This document shows, piece after piece, positions 6,154 to 15,532 of a stretch of 55,792 bases of DNA. Below the pieces are notes generated by a model. It saw only the letters and a list, made by a program, of their open reading frames with translations. It searched no databases and had not been told where the DNA came from. The translations under genes and the position numbers were made by a program. Numbering within the stretch: position 1 is the stretch's first letter; every line of letters begins with the position of its first letter. The stretch is from an uncultured Prevotellaceae bacterium (GTDB lineage: Bacteria; Bacteroidota; Bacteroidia; Bacteroidales; Bacteroidaceae). The stretch is taken from NCBI GenBank assembly GCA_900315105.1, contig OMXX01000029.1, positions 1 through 55,792 of the forward strand, in the 5' to 3' direction.

Positions 6154-9100
6154 GAAGACGTTGAATAAAACCCTACTCCATATATTATCTAGAACCATAT
6201 GGACCATTGTTGTTCTATATGCTGTACTGATGGCAGTAATACATCTGCCATCAGTACAAGCATTTATTGCGAGTGGGTTAAAGGAAAAGATTGAAGAGAG
6301 AATAGGAACCCGTGTAGAGATAGAGAAAGTAAATTTAGGTTTTCTGAATCGTATCATAGTCGATGGATTTGAGGTCTATGACCAGAACAAGGAGCGTTTT
6401 CTGAAGTCTTCCCGTGTTTCTGTAAAAATAGACCTCATCGACCTTATGAGCGGTAAGATAAACCTTACCTCTGCTCAGCTTTTCGGTCTTGATGCCAACA
6501 TCTACAAGAACACCCCAAACGATAAACTGAACTTCCAATTCATCGTTGATTCCCTTGCTTCCAAGGACACAACTTCAAATACTCCATTGAATCTCCAGAT
6601 TTCATCACTCGTTATCCGTAACGGCGCGGTGAAATATAATCTGAGATATCTCCCACAGAAAAACGAGAAGTTAGACATCAATCATCTGTCAATAAGTAAG
6701 TTGTCAACTCATATCATGCTTTACGAACTTACCGACGAGGCTATTGATATTAACGTAAAGCACCTCTCTTTTTTTGAAAAGTCAGGACTGGAGGTAAAGG
6801 ATATACAGTTCCATGCTAAGGCTGATGCTCATAAGGCTGGCATTACAAATCTGAAGATTGCCCTACCCCATTCAGAAATCAGTATTCCGAAACTGAGAGC
6901 AGATTACAGTTTCAAAAACGGCAAAATAGTTGAAGAAGCCCTGAAGTTCGATACCGATATTGAAATACCGCGATTCCGTTTCAGCGACATCGCTTCACTA
7001 TTGCCATTTGAGACAAAGAAACTCCCGGAACTATCAGCAAATGTCTCATTGAACGGTGAAAAGGGTTATGCAAATTTCAAGACTTCGGTAAAAGCTACCG
7101 ACAACTCCATAGAACTTGATGCAGAAGGAAAGGCAGAGTCATTCCTTACCGACCTGAAATGGCGCATAGAACCATTATCCCTCTACGTGTCATCAGCTTT
7201 ATTCGAGACTCTGAACAAAATTACTCCTATGCCTTCACAGGTAATGGGACTTGGTGATATTGCCCTCAACGGAACAGCATATGGTACAAAGTCTTTGATA
7301 GCCTTCAACCAGGACATAACGACTGACAAATGCGGAGCTATTACCGTTACAGGTGAATTTGACGGTAAGGAATTAGATACCCACATCAAGACCAACGACC
7401 TTGTACTCGGACAGATTCTAGGAAATCCGGAAATAGGAATCATTGCCGCTGATGCCTCCGCCGACGTAATATTGAATGAAGGCAGGATTTCCTCTTTCAA
7501 ACTTGACGGACTTATCCCTCAATTCCAGTATAAGAACTATACATACCAGAACATGGAAGTGTCTGGTGAGTATAGCAACGGCAATGTGGATGGCAAATTC
7601 TCCATTGACGATCCCAACGTGCTGATGACCGCCAATGCCAAAGTAAAACTTAGCGGTAAGGTTAAGGACATAGATGCAGATATAGAACTTGAGCACTTTT
7701 GTCCCAAGCAGTTAGGACTTACAGACAAATGGAACGATGGCGTGTTCTCCCTGCATTGTAATACCAATCTTCATGGCAGCAGCATCGATGATATTGTCGG
7801 TTATGTCGATTTGTCCAACCTAAGTATGATTGGCGGTAATGTGAAAGAGGGGGCTATGCCTGAGAATCTGTATGTTCAGAATATACACATCAGTTCTACA
7901 CTCAACAATAATTCCGAAAGACAGATAACACTTGAAGGTGATGATGCAAAGCTTCTCGTTAAAGGAGATTTCACTCCTTCACAGTTACAGAACACGATAA
8001 TCGGACTTGTACATGCACAGTTGCCTTCTCTCTCTGTCAATACAGCCAACCAGTCTTATGCCGGTAATGTGATAATCGACGGACAGATGCTTTCTACTGA
8101 ATGGCTGCGCAAGCTCGTAGGAGTGGATATCGACCTACACCGACCTGCAACCTTCCAAGGCTATATCAACGGCTATACGAAACAGGCAAACCTCTTCCTC
8201 GATATTCCTTCAATAAACGCCTTCGAGCATGAACTGGAGAATGTGCAGTTGCTTCTCTGGACACCGGAGGAAGGTCTTTGCGGCAGTATTTCCATGCAGA
8301 TGCCCGACAAAGACACAGACAAGGAGCCTTTCAGCGTTGCGCTCGAGGCAAAGGCCTACAACGACATCGTGAATGCAACCATAGCATGGAACAACAACAG
8401 GGATAACATATTCCGTGGAAGGCTGAACCTGAAGTCTAATTTCACCCCTTCTCCACTCGGTGCAACCAATGCCCATATCAGTATCGACAGATCCGACATC
8501 CAGGTTGGTGACAGTATTTGGCGTATGCATTCACGTGATATCGTCTATACGGACAACCGCCTGAGCATCGACCATTTCGCCTTTGAGAATGACTTCCAGC
8601 ATATATATGTCAATGGCGTTGCATCCAAGTCTTCAAGCGACTATCTAATGGCTGACCTCAAGAACGTCAATGTCAGTTATATCCTCAACCTTGTCAATTT
8701 CCACTCCGTTGAATTTGGCGGTTTCGCAAGCGGACATATTGCAGGTCATAGCATTCTCGAAGCTCCAGAGGCATCTGGGCATATTGACGTTGCGGGCTTT
8801 ACGTTCCAGGAAGGCAGAATGGGTAATCTGCATATTGATGCCCAACTAAACAACTCGAAGAAACAGATTGACATAGATGCCTATGCCGAGGATGATGACA
8901 GAACACTTCTCAATATAGGCGGTTTCGTGTCTCCGCATCGTGAGGAGATTGACCTTGACATTCAGGCACACAACGAGCATCTTGACTTCATGCACTATTT
9001 CTGCCATTCATTCATGGATGAAGTTAACGGCACATGCACAGGTCGTCTGCATCTTTTTGGTCCTTTCTCTGGTGTCAACCTCGAAGGAGATATGCTTATC

Positions 9101-10579
9101 AATGGTGCCGTGAACATAACGTCACTCAACTGCCGCTATGCTTTCCACGATGCGACCGTACATTTTATTCCTAACGAGATCTACATTGAGAAACAGCCTA
9201 TATACGATAAATACGGCAATATGGCATATTTCTCGGGTGGCTTGCATCATAAATGCCTTAGTCGCATGACCTATGATTTCGTCATAGATGCGGAGAAACT
9301 GCTATGCTATGACTTCCACGACTTTGGCGAGATGAACTTCTACGGCACAGCCTTTATGACCGGTAAATGTAAAATAACAGGCCGAAGCAGCGAACTCCTC
9401 TTTGACGTCAATGGTAATGTAGAGCCCGGAAGCAGCTTGGTTTACAATGCTACAAGTCCGGATGCTATCACACGTTCCGAGTTCATCAACTGGAAATCTG
9501 TAAATAAGAAACAGCAGAAGAACAATAGCGAAAAGAATACTGACGATGAAGAAGAGGAAAAGGAACTAAAGGACGTGAGCACCAATATGCGCATGAACTT
9601 CCTCGTTAATGTCACCCCAGACGCTACCCTGCGCATACTCATGGATCGTAACACTGGCGATTATATCGACCTCCACGGTTCAGGCGTACTTCGTGCCAAC
9701 TATTACAACAAGGGAGACTTTGACCTTTACGGCAACTACCTCATCAACGACGGTATCTACAAGATGACTATCCAGAATGTCATAAACCGTAAATTCGATT
9801 TCCTCAGTGGCAGTAGCATCGCGTTCAGCGGAAACCCATACAGTGCCGTTCTTAACATGCAGGCAAAATACACGGTGAATAGCGTATCGCTTTCCGATCT
9901 GAACATTGGCAACTCATTCTCAAGTAACAATATCAAGGTAGATTGTCTTATGGACATCACAGGCACGCCTGCCGCTCCAATTGTCAATTTCAACCTTGAC
10001 CCGCATACCAACAATGCAGAGGCACGTCAGATGATATTCTCACTCATCAATAGCGAGGAAGAACTAAACCAGCAGGTGCTCTATCTGCTTTCTGTAGGTC
10101 GTTTCTATGCACAGGAAAACAACAATGCCAACGTGCAGGATAGCCGTGTCGGCCAGACATCGCTTGCCATGCAGAGTATCGTCAGCGGAACCCTCAGTCA
10201 ACAGTTCAACAACATACTGAACAAGATGGTGAAGAACAATAACTGGAACTTCGGCGCAAACATTTCGCCTGGTGACGAGGGATTCTATAATGCAGAGTAC
10301 GAGGGTATGCTCAATGGCTCTATGCTCAACAACCGTCTGCTCTTCAATGGCCAGTTCGGCTATCGTGACAACGCCAACACCGCCAATCAGGAGTTCATAG
10401 GCGATTTCGACCTGCGATACCTGCTCTTCCCTAACGGAAACCTTGCCGTGAGGGTATATAACCAGACAAACGACCGATACTTCACCAAGAACTCCCTCAA
10501 TACCCAAGGTCTCGGTCTTATCCTTAAATACGACTTCGACACTTTCCGTGCCTTGTTCAGAAGGAAGAAAAAACAATAA
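6134..10579 (+). CDS. tamB: TamB-like translocation/assembly module protein (DUF490)
   Basis: 1481 residues. One N-terminal membrane segment (about 20-40, ILSRTIWTIVVLYAVLMAVIHL) anchors a very long beta-rich periplasmic region typical of AsmA/TamB bridges. The C-terminal part (about 1000-1475) resembles the TamB DUF490 domain, ending in YDFDTFRALFRRKKKQ. Members of this group carry phospholipids or assist outer-membrane protein assembly between the two membranes. No ATG precedes the membrane segment, so TTG at 6134 (inside yggS) or TTG at 6161 is the likely start. An acidic low-complexity stretch (about 1130-1150, KNTDDEEEEKELKD) is a probable loop. Confidence 0.85.
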   Translation: MVRESIEKTLNKTLLHILSRTIWTIVVLYAVLMAVIHLPSVQAFIASGLKEKIEERIGTRVEIEKVNLGFLNRIIVDGFEVYDQNKERFLKSSRVSVKIDLIDLMSGKINLTSAQLFGLDANIYKNTPNDKLNFQFIVDSLASKDTTSNTPLNLQISSLVIRNGAVKYNLRYLPQKNEKLDINHLSISKLSTHIMLYELTDEAIDINVKHLSFFEKSGLEVKDIQFHAKADAHKAGITNLKIALPHSEISIPKLRADYSFKNGKIVEEALKFDTDIEIPRFRFSDIASLLPFETKKLPELSANVSLNGEKGYANFKTSVKATDNSIELDAEGKAESFLTDLKWRIEPLSLYVSSALFETLNKITPMPSQVMGLGDIALNGTAYGTKSLIAFNQDITTDKCGAITVTGEFDGKELDTHIKTNDLVLGQILGNPEIGIIAADASADVILNEGRISSFKLDGLIPQFQYKNYTYQNMEVSGEYSNGNVDGKFSIDDPNVLMTANAKVKLSGKVKDIDADIELEHFCPKQLGLTDKWNDGVFSLHCNTNLHGSSIDDIVGYVDLSNLSMIGGNVKEGAMPENLYVQNIHISSTLNNNSERQITLEGDDAKLLVKGDFTPSQLQNTIIGLVHAQLPSLSVNTANQSYAGNVIIDGQMLSTEWLRKLVGVDIDLHRPATFQGYINGYTKQANLFLDIPSINAFEHELENVQLLLWTPEEGLCGSISMQMPDKDTDKEPFSVALEAKAYNDIVNATIAWNNNRDNIFRGRLNLKSNFTPSPLGATNAHISIDRSDIQVGDSIWRMHSRDIVYTDNRLSIDHFAFENDFQHIYVNGVASKSSSDYLMADLKNVNVSYILNLVNFHSVEFGGFASGHIAGHSILEAPEASGHIDVAGFTFQEGRMGNLHIDAQLNNSKKQIDIDAYAEDDDRTLLNIGGFVSPHREEIDLDIQAHNEHLDFMHYFCHSFMDEVNGTCTGRLHLFGPFSGVNLEGDMLINGAVNITSLNCRYAFHDATVHFIPNEIYIEKQPIYDKYGNMAYFSGGLHHKCLSRMTYDFVIDAEKLLCYDFHDFGEMNFYGTAFMTGKCKITGRSSELLFDVNGNVEPGSSLVYNATSPDAITRSEFINWKSVNKKQQKNNSEKNTDDEEEEKELKDVSTNMRMNFLVNVTPDATLRILMDRNTGDYIDLHGSGVLRANYYNKGDFDLYGNYLINDGIYKMTIQNVINRKFDFLSGSSIAFSGNPYSAVLNMQAKYTVNSVSLSDLNIGNSFSSNNIKVDCLMDITGTPAAPIVNFNLDPHTNNAEARQMIFSLINSEEELNQQVLYLLSVGRFYAQENNNANVQDSRVGQTSLAMQSIVSGTLSQQFNNILNKMVKNNNWNFGANISPGDEGFYNAEYEGMLNGSMLNNRLLFNGQFGYRDNANTANQEFIGDFDLRYLLFPNGNLAVRVYNQTNDRYFTKNSLNTQGLGLILKYDFDTFRALFRRKKKQ

Positions 10580-10606
10580 TCTGGCAGTTTCCTTTCCTTA
10601 AACGTC

Positions 10607-13600
10607 ATGAAACTCAAAGCCTACACAAAGCGTAAGAATGATATTTCCGATACTATTAGCAATAGCATCGGCAAGTCAATTGTCTTTTGTTCTGCTCAAA
10701 TGTTCTATGACCAACTCCTTACTGCCATTTCCGATGACATAGACACCCGACAAAGGTATGATATCATAAGGAATGTGTTTGCACGTGTGATAGAGCAAGG
10801 CATAATGGATTGCCAGATCGCATTCGTAGGCTTCTTTGCAAAACTTGACTATTGCATCAAGGAATATGACGTGCCTGTTGCTGCTGCAAACCTCATCCAA
10901 CTGGCACGAAAGGAGATGTTTCCAGAAAGAAACAAGAAACAGGACTTGACTGCAGAGGCATTAAACACTTCCCTACCTCATAACCTCAAAGCCACAGCCT
11001 TGTTGGTGTATTATCTGTGTGACAAGGTTGATATTCCCTCTGAACTAAAGACGCATTTCCCGCAAAGCGACAGGAAAAACAGATGGGGAAAATTTGATGA
11101 GAATGTTCTTCGTGTGGTAGTCGAGAAATGGGACAACGACTATATCTATGCCACAGAGGAAAACGAAAATACAACCGTACAGATATGCTATGGCAAGGAT
11201 AACAATGTCCTCACTCGCAATGGGGAGTTCTCATGGGATTATCTTAATGAAGTGCTGTGGGAAGGCGCTCAGCTTAATCTCGTTCGTGTGCGTAGGGATG
11301 AAAGCGGAAAGATACTTATGCCGGAGCTCATCATTCTTGAGCCTGACTATCTTATCAACGTTACAACGATAGCCAACTGTTTTGAGAGCTATGCCGAATC
11401 TCCTTTCGTCAATCTCATAAACAAGATAAAACCACAACCTAATACAAAGGCGATTCACCTCGGTAACCTTGCCGGGCAACTTCTTGATGACACTATACAT
11501 GCAAGGAATATCAGTCTTGAAGATTCAATCAAGTCATTTGTAGGGGCCAATGCCCTGAGCATGATATCATGTCCGGAACTCGTAAACGGCTTTGCTCAAT
11601 TCAAACAGGATGCACAGATTCAGAAGCAGAACATCGAGCATCTTATCGGTGAGGCCCTACCCCATGTTATTGGCAGCTATGACAAGAGCAACGTCGTTCT
11701 TGAGCCTTCGTTCTTTAGTGAGATTTTGGGCATTCAAGGCCGTCTTGACTTCCTGTATCAGAAAGACGGTGACGTGACGATCATCGAGCAGAAGTCGGGT
11801 AAGGGCGAGTTTGTCAGAAACCAACCAGATGCCTCTACGCCTATCGCCAAGATGACGCATACCATTCAGGTCCTGCTTTATCGTGCCTTGTTCCAGTATG
11901 AGTTCCAGACATACTCCTCACAGCTGAAGCATATCATGCTGCTTTACTCCAAATACTCCAACGGCTTGCTGCTGATACCTCAAAGTCCGGAACTGCTGCT
12001 GCGAGCCATGAAGATGCGCAACCTATTGGCATGGACAGAGATAATGTATGCCAAAGAGGGAATGGAACTGCTCAGGACACTTACCCCCGAAATGCTCAAC
12101 ATGAACGGATTGACGGGCAAGCTATGGGATCAGTATGTCCGTCCGCAACTGTCCGAGCTCCTTTCCCCTATCCAGAAAGCCTCTCCGCTTGAACTGGCAT
12201 ACTATCTTCGTTTTCTCCGCTTCATTCAGAACGAACTGCTCCTTTCAAAGGTTGGCAACAAAAGGAAGGAGAATTCGGGCTTTGCTACCATCTGGCACGA
12301 CACACTTGAAGACAAGAAATCTGCTGGAAATATCTACGACAAACTTTCCATAAGGGATTTCGTATGCGATGGAGAGGCAGTATCGTCTGTTATCCTCGAT
12401 TTCAACGAGCCCCAGTCGGCTGATTCCACCAATTTCCGTATCGGCGACATCGTGATACTTTATTCCTATAGTCAGGATGAGGTGCCTAATGCATGTTCAG
12501 ATATTGTGATAAGGGCTAGCATCGTTGACATAAAAACAGATACGATAGAACTACGGCTAAGGAACTCACAGACGGCAAGACAGGTGTTCGACAGACATAA
12601 ATCTCCCCCCCTCGGGGGAGATGGAGGGGGGCTTCTATGGGCAATAGAACACGATATGCTTGAGTCAATGACAAGCACGTTATTCAGCGCTATGCACGGA
12701 TTCCTTTCAGGCACAAAGGCAAGGCGCGATCTGATCCTATCCCAGCGTGAACCAAATGTCGATACCTCGTTGACCATCAACGGCGAATACGGCAGATTCA
12801 ATACACTTGTCACCCGTGCAAAGCAGGCTCGCGACATCTTCCTGATAATAGGTCCTCCGGGAACTGGAAAGACATCTTTCGGTCTTGTAAACCTTCTCAA
12901 GGAGGAACTTACGGAACCCGATTCCAACGTACTGCTGCTTTCATACACCAACAGGGCTGTAGATGAGATATGCAGCAAACTGGTAGAAATAAAGCGCGAA
13001 CAACCCGACTTCGACTTCATACGCATAGGCTCCGACCTCTCCTGCTCCGAGGAATATCGTGACTATCTGTTGTCCTCACGCTCTGCAAAGGAAGAAGGAG
13101 GAAATGGATTATACCGACTTATCAAGAAAACGAGAGTGTTCTGTGGCACTACGAGTGCCGTAAATGCCAATATGAGCCTGCTTAAGCTCAAGCATTTCAC
13201 CCTTGCTATTGTCGATGAATCGTCACAGATTCTCGAACCGCATCTCATAGGTCTGCTAACCGCCCACGACAAGGAGAAAGAGGCTATTGACCGATTTGTT
13301 CTGATAGGCGACCACAAGCAGCTCCCAGCCGTTGTGCAGCAATCTGTGGAGGAATCCGTCGTTAATGAGCCGGAACTTAATGCCATCGGACTTACCGATT
13401 GTCGTCTCTCGTTGTTCGAAAGGCTCTTGTCGCGCTTCAAGACCTCGGATGGCTATGACGGGCGATTCGTCTATATGCTCACCAAACAGGGAAGAATGCA
13501 CAAATTCATCGGAGAGTTTCCAAATCAGGCTTTCTATGGAGGGCACCTTGATGTCGTTCCGCTCGAGCATCAGTTGCTGCCCTACAAGGCTGTTGAAACC

Positions 13601-14158
13601 GACAACGGCATAATGAAGATGCTTTGCAGTCATCGTATTGCCTTCGTTGCAGCCGAGCAGCCTCGTCTTTCCCCTTCTCTCAAGACCAATATCGTTGAGG
13701 CTGAGATGATTGCAGCAACGGTTTATCAGATTTATCTGCTTACAAAGGACAGCTTCGACAAGGATATGACCGTGGGTGTTATCGTGCCTTATCGTAATCA
13801 GATAGCCACCGTGAGGAATGCAATAGACAGATACGGCATAGATATCCTTCACGACATAACGATTGACACCGTTGAACGCTATCAGGGTAGCCAAAGGGAT
13901 TATATCATCTACGGATTCACCATCCATCAGATGTACCAGCTCAATTTCCTGACCGACAATGTATTTGAGGAGGACGGGATGATTATCGACCGCAAACTTA
14001 ACGTGGCAATGACTCGTGCACGTCTGAATCTTGTGATGATTGGCAACCCGAAACTATTGAGCATGAACGTAACTTTTAGCCGACTCATGGATTTCGTGCG
14101 CAGCAAAGGCGGATACTACGATGTCACGAAAGAAGACTATTGCAACGGACGGTTCTGA
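10607..14158 (+). CDS. Dna2-like nuclease-helicase (PD-(D/E)XK plus SF1 helicase)
   Basis: 1183 residues. Residues about 370-400 hold a PD-(D/E)XK nuclease signature: GRLDFL followed by IIEQKSG. The C-terminal half is a superfamily 1B helicase: Walker A GPPGTGKTS (about 748-756), Walker B VDESSQ (about 868-873), GDHKQLPAV (about 900), and late motifs TVERYQGSQRD and NVAMTRARLNLV. This is the Dna2/Cas4-helicase layout, implying DNA end processing or repair. Odd: residues about 664-676 (SPPLGGDGGGLL) are encoded by a REP-like GC palindrome inserted in frame just before the helicase. It starts 27 bp after the tamB-like gene, perhaps co-transcribed. Confidence 0.88.
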   Translation: MKLKAYTKRKNDISDTISNSIGKSIVFCSAQMFYDQLLTAISDDIDTRQRYDIIRNVFARVIEQGIMDCQIAFVGFFAKLDYCIKEYDVPVAAANLIQLARKEMFPERNKKQDLTAEALNTSLPHNLKATALLVYYLCDKVDIPSELKTHFPQSDRKNRWGKFDENVLRVVVEKWDNDYIYATEENENTTVQICYGKDNNVLTRNGEFSWDYLNEVLWEGAQLNLVRVRRDESGKILMPELIILEPDYLINVTTIANCFESYAESPFVNLINKIKPQPNTKAIHLGNLAGQLLDDTIHARNISLEDSIKSFVGANALSMISCPELVNGFAQFKQDAQIQKQNIEHLIGEALPHVIGSYDKSNVVLEPSFFSEILGIQGRLDFLYQKDGDVTIIEQKSGKGEFVRNQPDASTPIAKMTHTIQVLLYRALFQYEFQTYSSQLKHIMLLYSKYSNGLLLIPQSPELLLRAMKMRNLLAWTEIMYAKEGMELLRTLTPEMLNMNGLTGKLWDQYVRPQLSELLSPIQKASPLELAYYLRFLRFIQNELLLSKVGNKRKENSGFATIWHDTLEDKKSAGNIYDKLSIRDFVCDGEAVSSVILDFNEPQSADSTNFRIGDIVILYSYSQDEVPNACSDIVIRASIVDIKTDTIELRLRNSQTARQVFDRHKSPPLGGDGGGLLWAIEHDMLESMTSTLFSAMHGFLSGTKARRDLILSQREPNVDTSLTINGEYGRFNTLVTRAKQARDIFLIIGPPGTGKTSFGLVNLLKEELTEPDSNVLLLSYTNRAVDEICSKLVEIKREQPDFDFIRIGSDLSCSEEYRDYLLSSRSAKEEGGNGLYRLIKKTRVFCGTTSAVNANMSLLKLKHFTLAIVDESSQILEPHLIGLLTAHDKEKEAIDRFVLIGDHKQLPAVVQQSVEESVVNEPELNAIGLTDCRLSLFERLLSRFKTSDGYDGRFVYMLTKQGRMHKFIGEFPNQAFYGGHLDVVPLEHQLLPYKAVETDNGIMKMLCSHRIAFVAAEQPRLSPSLKTNIVEAEMIAATVYQIYLLTKDSFDKDMTVGVIVPYRNQIATVRNAIDRYGIDILHDITIDTVERYQGSQRDYIIYGFTIHQMYQLNFLTDNVFEEDGMIIDRKLNVAMTRARLNLVMIGNPKLLSMNVTFSRLMDFVRSKGGYYDVTKEDYCNGRF
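12599..12634. repeat. REP-like palindrome inside the helicase gene
   Basis: The run CTCCCCCCCTCGGGGGAG followed by ATGGAGGGGGG can fold on itself. Its composition is unlike the surrounding coding sequence and like the intergenic palindromes at 19555 and 20968. It keeps the reading frame open. Confidence 0.75.
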
Positions 14159-15212
14159 ATTTTCTCCGGACGAAGTTCATTTTCTTCTTTCCTTTACGAG
14201 ATGCAAATGAACAATTAAAAATGGGTGGAATCAGAATCAGTTTCTCTTCGTTCGTGGCCTTTGATTGAAGAGCGTGATCTGCATTTCTTCATTCTCCGTT
14301 GTTCTGTTGTAGGCTCCCTTTGGCGCCCATCAGAAATGGGAATCACATAGGAATCACTTGGGAATCACATGGGACTTGCCTCGGACGCTTCCGAGCAATT
14401 ATGCGCCCCATCTCTCGTTTCATATTGCAAAGTTACTAAATAAAAAATTAGCGAGTGGATGTTAAGGGACTTTTCGGGACGATAAGGGACTTTACGTGAC
14501 GATGTTTAGCATATTTTAATACATAGGCACGAAGATACAGAGAATAACAGAACTTTGCGACTCTGCGCCTTCGCGTTTATATTTACCCGGATGCTTCCGA
14601 GCAATTCACGTACCCGAATCCTTTTCTTGATGCAAAGTTACGAAATTTGGAATTGGCGGTTAAGACTTAGCGTGAATTAGCGTGCAATAGCAGGACATTT
14701 TCCTGAAAAAATTTTATTCAAACGCAAAGTCGCGAAGGCGCTGAGATTTTTTTTGACCACGGAAAACACGAAAGAAACGGAAATCATTATGGCAGCAAGC
14801 TGCAATATCCTCTGCGAGGGGCTACACGAATTGTCCATTAATTCCCACGACTTGCATAGCTTGATGAGCTTTGCGAATAATTTATCATTAATACTTTTCT
14901 TTTTAGAGAATATTCAGAATACAGAAAGCACGAAAAGAACGATTTTTTTCGTTTGTTCTGTGGATTTCGTGTTCAAAAAAAACATTTATGGGAAATTCAT
15001 GGTTAATTCGTGTAGCCAAGCGCAGCGTTTATTTTCATCGAATTCACGTTAACTTAGGCTTCTTTCATGTTAAAACTGGGGTTTTTATCTTCAATTTACC
15101 GAGGAAAGACTCTTTTTTTATGGTTTTTACAAGCTTAATAATGAGAAATTGTCATGTGTATGGAGGTACTGTTCGGTATCAATCACCTATATATCAGGCA
15201 GTTAGTATATAA
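14159..15212. other. Gene-free repeat-rich spacer
   Basis: No credible gene. It contains an 11-nt array (14338-14381), a 20-nt tandem duplication (14463-14502), two copies of a CGGANGCTTCCGAGCAATT block (14382-14400, 14588-14606), complementary CGCCTTCGCG/CGCGAAGGCG pieces (about 14565 and 14728), and the GTTAACGTGAATTCGA motif at 15036-15053. Confidence 0.7.
14338..14381. repeat. 11-nt-period repeat array
   Basis: Units GGGAATCACAT, AGGAATCACTT, GGGAATCACAT and GGGACTTGCCT, each 11 nt. The unit sequence differs from the TCCGTT arrays but the period is the same. Confidence 0.7.
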
Positions 15213-15430
15213 GCGTGACAGTACGAACAGTAGAACAGTTGAATTTCCGAAAGTACTACTTTCTATCTTTTCTTTATTTTTATTTTATCTTTCATTTATT
15301 ATAACTATCTTATTATTAATTATTTATAATATATATTATATATATAATATAATAAAATAGATAGAAAATAGAGATAGATGTATATACCAAAATACATCTG
15401 TACAACTGTTCTACTGTTCTACTGTCACGC
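15213..15430. repeat. Inverted-repeat element B with 8-nt-periodic arms and AT core
   Basis: Arms 15213-15241 and 15403-15430 are reverse complements apart from one inserted base. Each contains the octamer ACAGTAGA repeated about 2.5 times. The core is extremely AT rich and includes the perfect palindrome 15325-15340 and longer imperfect fold-backs. The layout matches element A. It lies just downstream of the restriction-modification gene stop. Confidence 0.75.
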
Positions 15431-15532
15431 CCTGCCCAGAAAGACTACTTCCATACAAGGCCTTTCAGACCATCGCGCAACTCTTCACATACGAGCGTCC
15501 TCGATATATTATGCACATGAAACCGTTTTGCC

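Noticed and set aside
6335..10576. Many antisense frames inside the tamB-like gene
   Set aside because: Shadows of the coding strand with no starts, promoters or protein-like composition of their own.
14753..15052. 99-codon plus-strand frame
   Set aside because: Low-complexity, repeat-derived sequence with no promoter or recognisable protein features, in a decayed spacer.
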